The notes under the pieces: generated by a model
The model's database searches: none
Seen by the model: only the letters and a program-made list of their open reading frames with translations
What the model was told of the DNA's origin: nothing
Shown here: positions 27,770-38,090 of the stretch, in pieces
How the letters are laid out: each line of letters starts with the position of its first letter
How positions within the stretch are numbered: position 1 is the stretch's first letter
NCBI GenBank assembly: GCA_963575745.1
Contig: CAUYUJ010001725.1
Span: forward strand, 262,674-323,067
Direction of reading: 5' to 3'
Origin: Prorocentrum cordatum
Lineage: Eukaryota; Sar; Dinophyceae; Prorocentrales; Prorocentraceae
Length of the DNA: 60,394 nucleotides
Program-made: the position numbers and the translations under genes

Positions 27770-28275
27770 GGGATCTAAGGCTTTGGAACCCTCCGGACGG
27801 GCCTCGAAGCGGCCCCCCGGGCTTCGCAGGGCGTTTTGCCAAGCCTTCCCAGCACACCTAGGGCGATCAGGGGGGTCATCGGAGACGTCCCAGAGACCCC
27901 CCAAACAGCACAAGAGCGCTCCAAGAGTGATCGACGTGACCTCAAGATGGCCCAAAAGGCCTCCAGGACGGCCCCAAAGAGGCCTCCAAGAGCACTCCCA
28001 AGAAGGCCCCAAGAGGCACAAATCTTTGATTTTCTGTTGGTTGTGCTGAATTTGGGGGTTCTCCTCTTTTCGGCTTCCCGGCGCTCCAAGACGGCGGTCT
28101 TCTGGGCGTCCGAAGCCGCCTGGCCGGCTCCAACATCGCCCCACAACCATCCGAAAGGGCTTCCAGGCATTCCAAGAGAGCCCCAAAACGGCACAACACG
28201 GGTCCAAGATGGCCCTCAGAGAGCCCCATGGCGGCCCAAGATGGCCCCAAGACACCCTCCGAAGCATTACAAATC
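27770..28275 (-). repeat. CTCTTGGGGCC-type dispersed repeat, long inverted copy
   Basis: CCAAGAGGCC-type words surround a unique core (CTTTGATTTTCTGTTGGTTG ... GGCTTCCCGGCGCTCCAAGA). The core matches, inverted, the middle of the copy at 29370-29800, so the two are homologous over their length. Confidence 0.7.
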
Positions 28276-28794
28276 GTGACCCTGTCGTTCAGGGAAACCG
28301 CGGTTGAAGGCAGGGTGACCCGAGGAAGTCCCCAGAGGCCCCCAGAATACGCCCAGGAGGCCTCCAGAAGGCCTTAAGAAAGCCTAAAACAACTTTTGTG
28401 AGGCCCCCGGAGGCTCTCCAAGGAGGAGCCTCCGCAAAAAAGAGCTGAGGAGGATGGGGAGAATGCGCAGGGTACGGCGGAAATAAGGAAAAAAAACATG
28501 GAGGAAGGATACCGAATAACATTATTGTAGCGGCGATGCCGGAAAAGGCAACAAGGAGTTATCTCTAAATTGTCGGCTTGACCTTCCTGCTATTCCGCCT
28601 GCATACCAAACTTCAAGGACCAAGGTGCATGGCGCGAAGCGCCACTGCAGTCTTGTGTATATATATATATATGTATAGATATAGACGCCCCAGCGCCCGA
28701 CGGATTGGAAAGCTGGGGCGTCAATTCACCGAGCGCCTGAGCCGACTGGGCGACTCGGTGTAGATCGGCGGCGCAGCCCAGGGGGGAAGCCAGA
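28276..28794. other. Unassigned stretch with a TAT microsatellite
   Basis: Short (AT)n at about 28657-28680. No gene recognised. Confidence 0.4.
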
Positions 28795-28925
28795 GGGGGC
28801 GGGCCTTCTCAGAAGGCTCGGAAGGCCTCTACCTTCTCCGAAGACAGGGGCGGTGTCTCACACTGCGCGAGGATTTCTGAGAAGCCCCGCCGTTTTGGAG
28901 AAGGCTTGCCCCCGCTTACTTCCCC
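28795..28925. repeat. GAAGGCCTTCTC inverted-word cluster
   Basis: Words GGCCTTCTCAGAAGG, CTTCTCCGAAG and TTCTGAGAAG, with a GCTTACTTCCCCCCTGGGCT tail also found near 14746. Related to 14510-14600. Confidence 0.55.
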
Positions 28926-29369
28926 CCTGGGCTCGCCGTCGAGTGCACTTCGAGTCCATCCCAGTCAAAAGATCAACTGACGGGTGGAATTCCTGGAGCG
29001 ATTGGGACTCGTAGGTGGTGAATTTTCCTGCATCGTGTTGTGATTCCATTGGCAGAATGTCCAGAACCTGTGGGATTCTTGGTGTCTGGGACTGTGTAGT
29101 TCTAAGTCAGCTTCCAGCTGGTAGAGTCTTGGCATCTGCAGGTTATGGCCGCTCTGTTGGAGCCAGGACAGTATATCGCGTTGACCCAAAACTACTTCTT
29201 CTCAGGGCGCCCTCGGACGAGAGAGGATATTGGGATTTAGCCGCGATGCGGCCGAGAATTGGGCGACGGCGAGCGACCCCCCCGCAGACTGCCGATGCCA
29301 GGTACGCCAACAAAACGTGCTGCTGACCACAGAGGGTACGGGACATGAAATCCAGTTGCTTACGACAAG
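28926..29369. other. Unassigned stretch
   Basis: No gene or repeat partner recognised. Confidence 0.35.
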
Positions 29370-29800
29370 TTCCGCCACCATGCTTGGGTTGTGGGTGTGA
29401 AGCTTATTGGATGTTCGTAGGGATCTCGTGGGAAGCTGGGCCGTCTTGGGCGCCTCTTGGGCCGCCTTGGGGCGCTCGTGGGCCGTATTAGGGCCCTCTT
29501 CGAGGTTTTTTGGGCCGTTTTGGGGTGGTCATGGGGGCCTCTTGGGCCGTGTTGGAGCGTCGGAAAGCCGACAACGCCAGAACGCCAAAATCGCTCAAAA
29601 ACCTAAGGAAAATTATGATTTGTGCAGCTTGGGGCCATCTTGGAAGGATTATTGGAGGCCTCTTGGAACGTCTTGCAGGCCTTTTGGGCCATCTTGAGGC
29701 CATCTTGGGCGTCTTCGAACGATCGTTCGGCGACTCGGGGCCCTCTTGTGCCGTCTGAGAGGCCTCCTGAGCCGTCATGGAAGCCTTGGAGAGCCCGAGG
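29370..29800 (+). repeat. CTCTTGGGGCC-type dispersed repeat, copy 2
   Basis: Starts cgccaccatgcttgggttgt like copy 1 and has the inverted homologue of the core of the 27770-28275 copy (CGTCGGAAAGCCGACAACGC ... ATGATTTGTGCAGCTTGGGG). Confidence 0.7.
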
Positions 29801-30497
29801 GAGGCGCCATGGTCGCTCCAGAGACCCCCCGGGTGCAGTGGTGGTGTAGTCAGGTAGGTGCTACCGAAGCAGGTGGGGGACCCATTAGAAGATTCCTTGC
29901 CAGGCTCGGGTATAGCCGGGACCCCAGGTAAGGGGACCCGGTTAGTAGTAGGGCCCAAGAGCCCCTAAATTTGCTAGAATCACTAAATTTGGTCTGCCGT
30001 AGCTGCTTTGTTTCGGGTGACGGCAGTGCCGGTTAGTGAAACCGGGCGGGGTGGGCGTTCCCCGGTACATATCACTAAACCAGGTCCCACGAAACCCAGT
30101 TCTGCCAACGCCCAACATGCAGCCCATGGCATTTTTCCACGCCTAGCGTGCCGCGAGCACGATGGCGGATATGGCAAAATGTTAGACGCGTTGCAGTTCC
30201 TCAAAAGGGAGGGAGTCCGAAATTCGCAAAGCCATGCCTGTACCCCTATGGTCGGTGGTTTGTCGTGTCGCCCATCGTCACCATCTTCTTCAGTCTCTCC
30301 ACGCTCGTTAGCGTTTCCTATCCCGAGAGTGCTTGTCCTTTGCCTTCAATTTCCTTCCTTTCCATCTCTTCCTTTATTTCTTCCTCTCTCCCCGTACAAG
30401 GTCCTTTACAAGGTCTGCGAGAGACAAGGTGCACAGGTGGGACCAGCAAGAGTAGTCGACTCGATTCAACCCTGGTGGCTCTCGGGACAACCAATTT
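29801..30497. other. Unassigned stretch
   Basis: Words CCGGTTAGT and GGTTAGTGAAACC recur around 29940 and 30030. No gene is recognised. Confidence 0.35.
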
Positions 30498-31037
30498 CTA
30501 TAGACCCTTGTTGGCGGAGTCCTCGAATTCATCGGGAGAAGAAACAGGTTTCACAGCTGCGCATCGGGCTTCTTGAGGAGCCGCATTGGGGGGCGCATCC
30601 TCATCAGCATCATCATCAGCATCACCACCATCATCATTACCAGCATCATCATCGTCGTCCTCATCAGCATCATCAGCATCATCAGCATCGTCGTCATCAG
30701 CATCATTAGCATCATTATCATCATCATGATCATCATCGTCATCATCATCACCCTCATCATCAGCATCATCATCATCGTCATCGTTATCAGCATCAGCATC
30801 ATCACCATCAGCAGCAGCATCATCATTATCATCTTCTCTCCCCGTCCGTCGCATCGCCGCCCACAGCAATTCTGGTGCCCAAGACTCTAGCTGGGCCAGG
30901 TCGGCAGCGGCGGCATGCACATCAGGTGCCGCTTTGCGCAGCCCCACGGCACCGGGGGAGGCCGCGCCGCAGCGGCAGCTCGGGGCGAGGCCCCCCCCCG
31001 CGGATGCTGAGAAAAAAAGCACGCCGACCATGGCCAA
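30498..31037 (-). CDS. Candidate Asp-rich ORF on the minus strand (unrecognised)
   Basis: A single open frame of about 179 codons reads on the minus strand. A helical part, VGLRKAAPDVHAAAADLAQL then ESWAPELLWAAMRRTGRED, leads into about 85 mostly Asp/Ala residues encoded by GAT/GAC repeats. It ends APPNAAPQEARCAAVKPVSS, PDEFEDSANKGL and a stop. Both flanks of the acidic run look protein-like in the same frame, unlike most arrays here. No homologous domain is recognised. It could be an exon with an acidic linker, or chance across a CAT/GTC array. Confidence 0.3.
   Translation of the reverse strand: MAMVGVLFFSASAGGGLAPSCRCGAASPGAVGLRKAAPDVHAAAADLAQLESWAPELLWAAMRRTGREDDNDDAAADGDDADADNDDDDDDADDEGDDDDDDDHDDDNDANDADDDDADDADDADEDDDDDAGNDDGGDADDDADEDAPPNAAPQEARCAAVKPVSSPDEFEDSANKGL
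30600..30830. repeat. CAT/ATC triplet array
   Basis: About 230 bp of ATCATC/AGCATC/GTCATC repeats on the + strand. Confidence 0.95.
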
Positions 31038-31136
31038 GCTGCCGCGGGATCTTCTCGACGCCGATCTTGGTCATGGTCCGTGCCGGCCGTCGCCCAATCG
31101 CAAGGGTGATCCACGAGTCGACGATGTTGGCGACGC

Positions 31137-31290
31137 GCTGAGGGGGGTAGGGGGAGGGGGGAAGGCTTCTTAGAAGCACCCCTGGTCCTCAGGAGGCGCG
31201 GGCCTTGTCTGTAGTTGTAGGGCTGGCGCCTTCTAAGAAGCAGCCACCTTCTAAGAAGCTTGCCCTCCTCCCCCTACCCCCCTCTGCGCG
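31137..31290. mobile_element. Foldback element M9
   Basis: Left arm GCGCTGAGGGGGGTAGGGGG...GCTTCTTAGAAG; right arm is its inverted copy ending CCCCCTACCCCCCTCTGCGC. About 43 bp of arm. Outside it on both sides lie copies of TGCCGGCCGTCGCC...TCGCAAGG...ATCCACGAGTCGACGATG (near 31080 and 31310; a third near 31675), so the repeat that hosts it is itself duplicated. Confidence 0.8.
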
Positions 31291-31457
31291 CCGCCAACAT
31301 GGTCCATGCCGGCCGTCGCCGACTCGCAAGGATGATCCACGAGTCGACGATGGCCAAGATGAACGGTGACCCAGATCGTACCGACGTTTCCGCGCTCAGT
31401 CTCGGTCATGTGGTCACCGCGGGACATCATCGACGCCGATCTTGGTTCCTTTGCGGT

Positions 31458-31650
31458 CGAAAATGGCACGGAGAAAGAACGGGTGCGAAGACCAACAGTG
31501 ATTTCTGTTTATTTGGGACAGGACTCTTTGTCTGTGTCGTCGCGGGAGTTGTCCATTTGAGACAAAAGGTCGTTTGCCCAACAGCGGCCGCTGTCGGCGT
31601 TGGACGACATTCGCTGTTGGGTATCGCACTTATTGTTCCGTACTCATTCC
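31458..31650. mobile_element. MITE family M10, copy 2
   Basis: Shares GAAAGAACGGGT, TGCCCAACAGCGGCCG and the TGTTGGG...CCGTACTCATTCC right arm with copy 1. Ends more decayed. Confidence 0.75.
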
Positions 31651-31760
31651 AGGCGACCAACTTTTTCGTGGCCTATGCTGGCCGTCGCCGATTCGCGAGG
31701 CTGGTCCACGAATCGACGACTGCCGCGATGAACGTGGACCAGGATCAGTGAACGGAGAAT

Positions 31761-31930
31761 GACGTACACAAAAATGTCCGAGGTCTGCGCGGATGTCCTG
31801 AATCGGCGCTGGGCCCCCTCCAGAGCCGCCCCCGGCGTGCTCCGAGCGCTCGGCAGGGGGGCCCGGCGCCGATCCGAGAAGTCGGCGCGGATTTCCGAAA
31901 GTTGTATGCGTATGTCCTATCTGTTCCTCG
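31761..31930. mobile_element. Foldback family M6, copy 3
   Basis: GTCTGCGCGGATGTCCTGAA facing GCGCGGATTTCCG, with a GCTGGGCCCCC centre. A diverged relative of 18522-18710. Confidence 0.6.
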
Positions 31931-31933
31931 GCG

Positions 31934-32264
31934 TTTCGACAAGGAGGACGAGCGTCAAAGTGACGCCGGCGGCCCGTCCGCTTGTGGCTCCTTCGTTTCC
32001 GTGTCTGCAGGCGTCTCGGCACGGTGGTTCCTCGGCAGCAGTGCGTTGATGGCTTCCCCACGGCGGCGTGTCGTGGATCCTCTTGTTTCGGAATCGGAGG
32101 TGGATAGACCTCCTACCCTGGCACGTCGATCAGTGAATTGGCCGTTTTCGGTTCGCGAGAGGGCGTCGCGGCCGTCGTTTTTGCGTGTCCAGGTCCGTCG
32201 GTTTCGGTCCTGGGCCGTTTTCATGGAAGGGAGTTTTACCAGAGGGAGGCTGGTGGACCGCCGA
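31934..32264. repeat. ~330-bp segment duplicated at 33604-33936, including an M12 element
   Basis: The segment from GTTTCGACAAGGAGGACGAG onward is nearly identical (a handful of substitutions) to 33604-33936. Its second half is an M12 element, 32094-32264, with ends TCGGAGGTGGATAGACCTCC and GGTGGACCGCCGA. Confidence 0.9.
32094..32264. mobile_element. MITE family M12, copy 2
   Basis: 171 bp; the same internal words as copy 1 (ACGTCGATCAGTGAATTG, TTTTCGGTTCGCGAGAGGGC). Flank GGAA/GGCA is at best a decayed duplication. Confidence 0.8.
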
Positions 32265-32329
32265 GGCAAGATCGCACCGACGTTTCGGCGTTGTCCTGGT
32301 CGTGTGGTCACCGTTCCTCAGAGCCCCGA

Positions 32330-32550
32330 ATCATCAGGGGTAACTCGGGTCAGGGCTAACTCGGGTTCGCTTTTCGAGATTCCGAACCCGAGTTACCCCG
32401 GGCCCGAGTTACCCCGGATAACTCGGGCGTCCACAGCCCCAAATCATCAGGGTTAGCTCGGGTCAGGGCTAACTCGGGTTTGTTTTCCGGGAATCCAAAC
32501 CCGCGTTACCCCGGGCCCGAGTTGCCCCGGATAATTCGGGCGCCCAAGTT
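32330..32550. repeat. Two tandem 113-bp hairpin units (GGGTAACTCGGG)
   Basis: Units begin ATCATCAG at 32330 and 32443. Each has CTCGGGTCAGGGCTAACTCG facing CCCGAGTTACCCCGGGCCCG, so each unit folds back on itself. Confidence 0.85.
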
Positions 32551-32671
32551 CCGCGCCCCAGCCAGGACGGGGACGTGGAGGTCCCCGCGCCGTTGCTGGC
32601 CTCCGGGAGCGTGGGGTGCCTGGCGGGCTTCCTGGGCAAGCAGGGGCAACGTTGGGGGAGTAGGGGCTCAA

Positions 32672-32825
32672 GTCGGGCGTGTCCCTCTACAGGAGGACAA
32701 TTCAATAAACAGTCAAACAATGGTCTGGGGACGATTTGCTCGACTCTTTTTGACCATGTGGGAGGATTTGTTTACTATGTTTTATTGTTCCTCCAAAATC
32801 GGCCCGTAGGGGGACAGGCCCGACC
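32672..32825. mobile_element. MITE family M1, full copy
   Basis: GTCGGGCGTGTCCCTCTACA to GGGGGACAGGCCCGACC, with ATGGTCTGGGGACGATTTG inside. 154 bp. Confidence 0.9.
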
Positions 32826-32904
32826 TAAGTATAGGCTCAGGGGGGGACGCATCAACACACAAGCGTGAACTGATCGCCGACAGGGGCCCGATGCAGTCGG
32901 AATT

Positions 32905-33075
32905 CACTAGTAGGGTCGACCCTGTCAACTCGAGGGTCCCCTTGAGGGTCCCCTTTGGGTCCTGCGCATCGCGTCCCATGTCCTTGGCAGTTCTGGGGCA
33001 CGGGCATCGGCATTTGGGAGCCATGTTGCCCTCGGACGAGTCGCGTGTCTTGTCCACTCAGTTCTGACTGTAGCC
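32905..33075. repeat. Relative of the 8805-9130 repeat
   Basis: Shares GGTCGACCCTG, a TGTCCTTG/GTCTTGTCC segment and TTCTGACTGTAGCCC with it. Low-identity match. Confidence 0.45.
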
Positions 33076-33603
33076 CACCCCGCCCGGGAAGGTGCGGACT
33101 CACTACCGGGGGGGCACCTCGCCGAACGATGGGCGATTCATCGCCGATCTAGGCCGATATTGCCCCCCCCCCTCCCCCTCCCCCCTGAGCCAGTCCCCTT
33201 TTGACGTTCCCCCTCAGGCGAGCAGTTCGGCACCCCCCGCGTCGAGCGCCTGATGATCGGGGGGTTCCTGCTCCCCGACGGGGAGCTCCAGGCCCGCAAT
33301 CTCTCCCCACACATCTTCTCGTTGCGTTAAGATCCAGGGCCATGCGCAAGAAGGAAAAGCCGCACAAGCATGCACTTCGGGAGATCCGAGCAGATGCAAG
33401 GAATCCGCGCGGACCTCCGAGAGTGTACCTTTGTGTCGTCATGTTCCTCCGCTATGGGCGGCAATGCTCGGCCTCGTGGGGCCGTTCTCGGGCTCCCGGA
33501 AGACGGTCTGGCATGCCGTAACATTTGGTTGCCTTCTTGAAGCTGTCGACAGATCCAGGGACCCCGCATTAGCAAACAGGGCACCGGAGGCCCAGGACCA
33601 CCG
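33076..33603. other. Unassigned stretch with a short M6 relative
   Basis: 33345-33452 resembles a half-size M6 copy (CAAGAAGGAAAAGCC facing GTCATGTTCCTCCG, with AATCCGCGCGGACC). The rest is unassigned. Confidence 0.4.
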
Positions 33604-33936
33604 CGTTTCGACAAGGAGGACGAGCGTCAAAGTGACGCCGGCGGCCCGTCAGCTTGTGGCTCCTTCGTTTTCGTGTCTGCAGGCGTCTCGGCACGGTGGT
33701 TCCTCGGCAGCAGTGCGTTGATGGCTTCCCCACGGCGGCGTGTCGTGGATCCTCTTGTTTCGGAATCGGAGGTGGATAGACCTCCTACCCTGGCACGTCG
33801 ATCAGTGAATTGGCCGTTTTCGGTTCGCGAGAGGGCGTCGCGGCCGTCGTTTCTGCGGGTCCAGGTCCGTCGGTTTCGGTCCTGGGCCGTTTTCATGGAA
33901 GGGAGGTTTATTAAAGGGAGGTGTGGCCACCGCCGA
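33604..33936. repeat. Second copy of the ~330-bp duplicated segment, with M12 element 33766-33936
   Basis: Nearly identical to 31934-32264 and in the same orientation, 1670 bp downstream. The M12 element sits at the same place in both, so it was there before the duplication. Confidence 0.9.
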
Positions 33937-34029
33937 TGGTTGCCCCCTCAGCTGCGGGAGCTGATCTGCCAGCCAGGGGGCAGTCGATCGGAGGCGGTCT
34001 GAGAGAGCATCCCACGAGATTCAAATTAC

Positions 34030-34184
34030 GTCGGGCCTGTCCTTCTACAGGAGGAAGTTTCAAAAAGAGAGAGAACGAATAGTCTGGGGGCGATGTTTTG
34101 CCCATTTTTGAACACTTTTGGAGCATTCGGGGGGTATTTTTCATTCTTCGCCCGAAGTTCGCCTGCACGGGGACAGGCCCGACC
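34030..34184. mobile_element. MITE family M1, full copy
   Basis: GTCGGGCCTGTCCTTCTACA to GGGGACAGGCCCGACC, with AATAGTCTGGGGGCGATG inside. 155 bp. Confidence 0.9.
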
Positions 34185-34400
34185 TCAGATCAAAAGAACT
34201 GGGTTTTGCTCCTCTGGGTCCGGGCCCCAGAACGGCTGGAGAGCAGCAGTCGGGTCGCTGTGCCGGATCGCTGGGCCTGGGGCGCGGGGAGCGCCGCCCT
34301 GATGCAGAGTTTGGGACTGGATGGGCGGCTGCTTGCGAGCGTGTCTAGAGGGCAGGGGATGCAGGCCCAGGCCTCATGGTGAGATTTTAGAACTACTCCA

Positions 34401-34570
34401 GATTTCGTAATAAAAGGGAGAGGGTCTGGACCCTCCAAGACAAGCCATTTCAGACCTCCCCCGCGGGAGAACCCTCCAAAACATCGTCCCCAGACCCCCC
34501 CCAGGCCCTCCAAGACAGCCTGGAAGAGACCCCCCCCGAAATGAGACCCCCCTCCCTTTATTACGAAATC
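34401..34570. mobile_element. MITE-like element M17 (single copy in window)
   Basis: Inverted ends GATTTCGTAATAAAAGGGAG and CTCCCTTTATTACGAAATC, about 27 bp each with one gap, around a C-rich middle. 170 bp. No clear target-site duplication. Confidence 0.8.
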
Positions 34571-35322
34571 AAGAGTACCTATGGAGATTTAGTTTTCCGA
34601 TGATGGGACAAGGTGCCCGAAAATGCCGAACGCTGTTCAGCGTGTGAGGACGAAGTGGCCCCAGCTGGGAATCCGGTTCCGGTTCGCGCCCGCGCCGTGC
34701 GGGCGGGCGAGGCGACGTTGCGCGAGGGAGACGGCGTGCCCGCGTGAAGTGGGCAATGGCCAGGTCGGGCACGAGGTGCCGTGTTCGCCTCGCCGTGGCT
34801 CGCCGCGGTTGCCCCGTGGGTTGTCTTTACTATTACGGAGTGTGGCGATGTTTGTACGCTGGTCGTTGAAAGTAGGTGATTCTGGGCTCCCAAAGCCAAA
34901 TCCACTTCGAGCGCCTTCCCATTTCAAGAACCGATACACGCGTTGTGCTCCTCGCTCGTGGAGCGGGCCCGGACCTGATATACCGCATCCGCCTTCCTAC
35001 TTCATGCTTCCAGATACTTGTTCCGACTGGCGAGTAGAGGAGATATAGTTTCTCGAAGAGTTAAGCATGGTAGAAAGCGATCAGGATCAAGATTGCGAAC
35101 CGGACGCCGCGCCAATCGCAATTCCAAAGCTGAATTCATCTCCCCCTCCGAACAGTCTTATCTCCCGAAGAGCGGACGATAAGGTACTCATGTTTTGGGC
35201 CTCGGGGGGCCCAGAGGCGTTTCATCAGTGTCCACCGCCCCCCAGGGACCTGGCTAAATCGGCTCCCAGAGCGGCGGTGATGCGTACAGTCAAAACGCTG
35301 AGATGAGGATCGCATCGGTTTG
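34571..35322. other. Unassigned stretch with one coding-like frame
   Basis: About 34607-34747 on + reads DKVPENAERCSACEDEVAPA and on to GDGVPA and a stop, with high GC3 and a Cys-x2-Cys pair. Too short and unrecognised to call. Confidence 0.3.
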
Positions 35323-35610
35323 AGGAGGAGGAGGAGGAGGAGGAGGAGGAGGAGGAGGAGGAGGAGGAGGAGGAGGAGGAGGAGGAGGAGGAGGAGGAGG
35401 AGCAGGAGGAGAGAGGAGGAGGAGGAGGAGGAGTAGGAAGAGGAGGAGAGGAGGAGGAGGAGGAGGAGAGGGAGGAGGAGGAGGAGGAGCAAGGAGGAGG
35501 AGGAGGAGGAGGAGGAGGAGGAGGAGGAGCAAGAGGAAGAGCAGGAGGAGGAGGAGGAGGAAGAGGAAGAAGAAGAGGGGGAGGAGGAGGAGGAGGAGGA
35601 CCAGTGTAAA
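35323..35610. repeat. AGG/GAG purine array
   Basis: About 280 bp of AGG with GAGCAGG and AAGAGG breaks. It is followed by GACCAGTGTAAACCCA, which also abuts the array at 53333 in inverted orientation. Confidence 0.95.
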
Positions 35611-35640
35611 CCCAAGGGGCCGCTCCTCAGATTTACACAG

Positions 35641-36470
<830 letters not shown>

Positions 36471-36562
36471 GGGCGCGCGCGCCCTGGCGGGCGGGTTGGG
36501 CGGGCACGCCCGGGCGGGCGAGACGGGTGGGCGGGCCCTGGCGGTCGGGCTTGGCGGCCAGC

Positions 36563-36691
36563 TTGGCATCGCTCGGACGTGTGCATTATTTTGTCTCGGC
36601 GAGAACCATCGAGGGCCATCCTGGACCATGGAGCAAAAAAAACGCACGAAATCGAAAAATGCACGGGAAATGGACGTCCGAGCGACGGCAA
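36563..36691 (+). mobile_element. MITE family M2, copy 3
   Basis: TTGGCATCGCTCGGACGTGT to ATGGACGTCCGAGCGACGGC with the AGCAAAAAAAACGCACG middle. Same size as copy 1. Confidence 0.88.
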
Positions 36692-37057
36692 GCCAGAGGG
36701 CGAGGCGAGGGCTCGAGGGGGGGAGGGGGGGGGGGGGGGAACTCGAGCTTTTTTACACTTTTGGGTGGCCCCGTCGCGGGGGCCCTCTCACTGACCAGGG
36801 TGGGCCCCGGGGAGAGTCCCGGCATCTGTGCCGAGCGGGCCCTGGTCTGGGGCGGGACGAGGGCGGCGGCCTCCCGAGGAGGCAGGGGGCTTCCTGGAAG
36901 GGGGGCCCGGTGGCCAGCGGCTTCTGCGAGGGCAGCTCCAGGCAGCAGCAGGGCCCTCCAAGAGGCGCTCGGCCGCCCCAGAGGGCCACCGCCCCTCGCC
37001 CCACCCCGCCTGCGGGCGCCGACCGCTCAGGCCTCCGACGCCGTGCCTCTTCTCGCG

Positions 37058-37612
37058 CCCCGGGCCCTGGAGCTGTCGACGCCGCCCCCAGTACCGGTCG
37101 TCCAGCAGTCAGGGCGCTGAAATGAGGACCACCTCGGGCGCGTCAAAAACCTGCGGTTTTCGGAGCGTTCCTTAGGTCCAAGTCGGGGAGCCTGTTGCTC
37201 TGGCCTCCCAGGGGGGGTCGGAGCAGATGGGGTCGAAGGATCGCCCCGCATCGCCGATGCATCGACGATGCGGCTCGATGCGGAGCCCGATTTGCGCCAC
37301 GCCGACGTCGCCGACGCATCGCCGACGTCGCCGATGCATCGCCGATGCATCGCCGATACATCGGCGATGTATTGGCGATGCGGCGCGATCCTTCGACCCC
37401 ATCTACCCGGACCCCATCTAGGAGGCCTCCAACCTTGGGCTCATTCAAAGCCTCTGGTTTTCGGACCGTTCCTCATGCGCCGGGCCCTGGAGCCGTCGAC
37501 GCCACCCCCAAGGAGGAGGAGGAGGAGGAGGAGGAGGAGGACCACCTTGGGCTCATTAAAAGCCTCTGGCTTTCGGACCGTGCCTTAGGCCTAGGCCGGG
37601 GAGCCTGTTATG
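37058..37612. repeat. Direct duplication flanking a foldback element
   Basis: 37058-37195 and 37478-37612 share CGGGCCCTGGAGC[T/C]GTCGACGCC, a CTTTCGGACCGT-type block and AGCCTGTT. A third partial copy lies at 37440-37480. Between them is the M7 palindrome 37203-37430. Confidence 0.75.
37203..37430. mobile_element. Foldback family M7, copy 2, expanded by CATCGCCGATG words
   Basis: Ends GGCCTCC...GATGGGGTCGAAGGATCG and the inverted CGATCCTTCGACCCCATC...GGAGGCC. The interior is built from repeated CATCGCCGATG and CGACGATGCGG words, so the whole 228 bp can fold back. Confidence 0.8.
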
Positions 37613-37794
37613 CCTCGTCATGTAGCCGAGGCGTGGCGTGGCCAGGCAGGCGCCTGCGTGTTGATTGTTCGGCGCCCCCCGTGGCATACGCAGCACGAGG
37701 ACTGCAAGCCACCCGCAGGGGCTCCAATATCATCGCGTCTCGCCCGCCACGGCAAGGGGCCAGAGTTATGCTGCGCCCCTCGTACTCAAGGGCC

Positions 37795-37894
37795 NNNNNN
37801 NNNNNNNNNNNNNNNNNNNNNNNNNNNNNNNNNNNNNNNNNNNNNNNNNNNNNNNNNNNNNNNNNNNNNNNNNNNNNNNNNNNNNNNNNNNNNN
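37795..37894. other. Assembly gap (100 N)
   Basis: Exactly 100 N, a conventional placeholder, so the true gap length is unknown. Confidence 1.
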
Positions 37895-38090
37895 GCGCCA
37901 CAAAGAGGTCCTCAAGAGGCTCCCAAGGAACCCATCAGGACCCAAGAGGCTCCCCCGAGGCACCCAAGACGCTCCAAAACGCCCCTGGAACATCCAAGAG
38001 GCCCCCAAGACGCCCAGAAGAAAACCCCAAAATACTCTCAAGAGACATCTGAAGAGACTCAGAGAAGGATCCAAGAGGCCTGTGGCCATT
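37895..38090 (-). repeat. CTCTTGGGGCC-type dispersed repeat, inverted fragment
   Basis: CCAAGAGGC/CCCAAGACGC words directly after the gap. The left part is lost in the gap. Confidence 0.65.

Noticed and set aside
37795-37894. Protein frames running across the gap
   Set aside because: They pass through 100 undetermined bases and cannot be supported.
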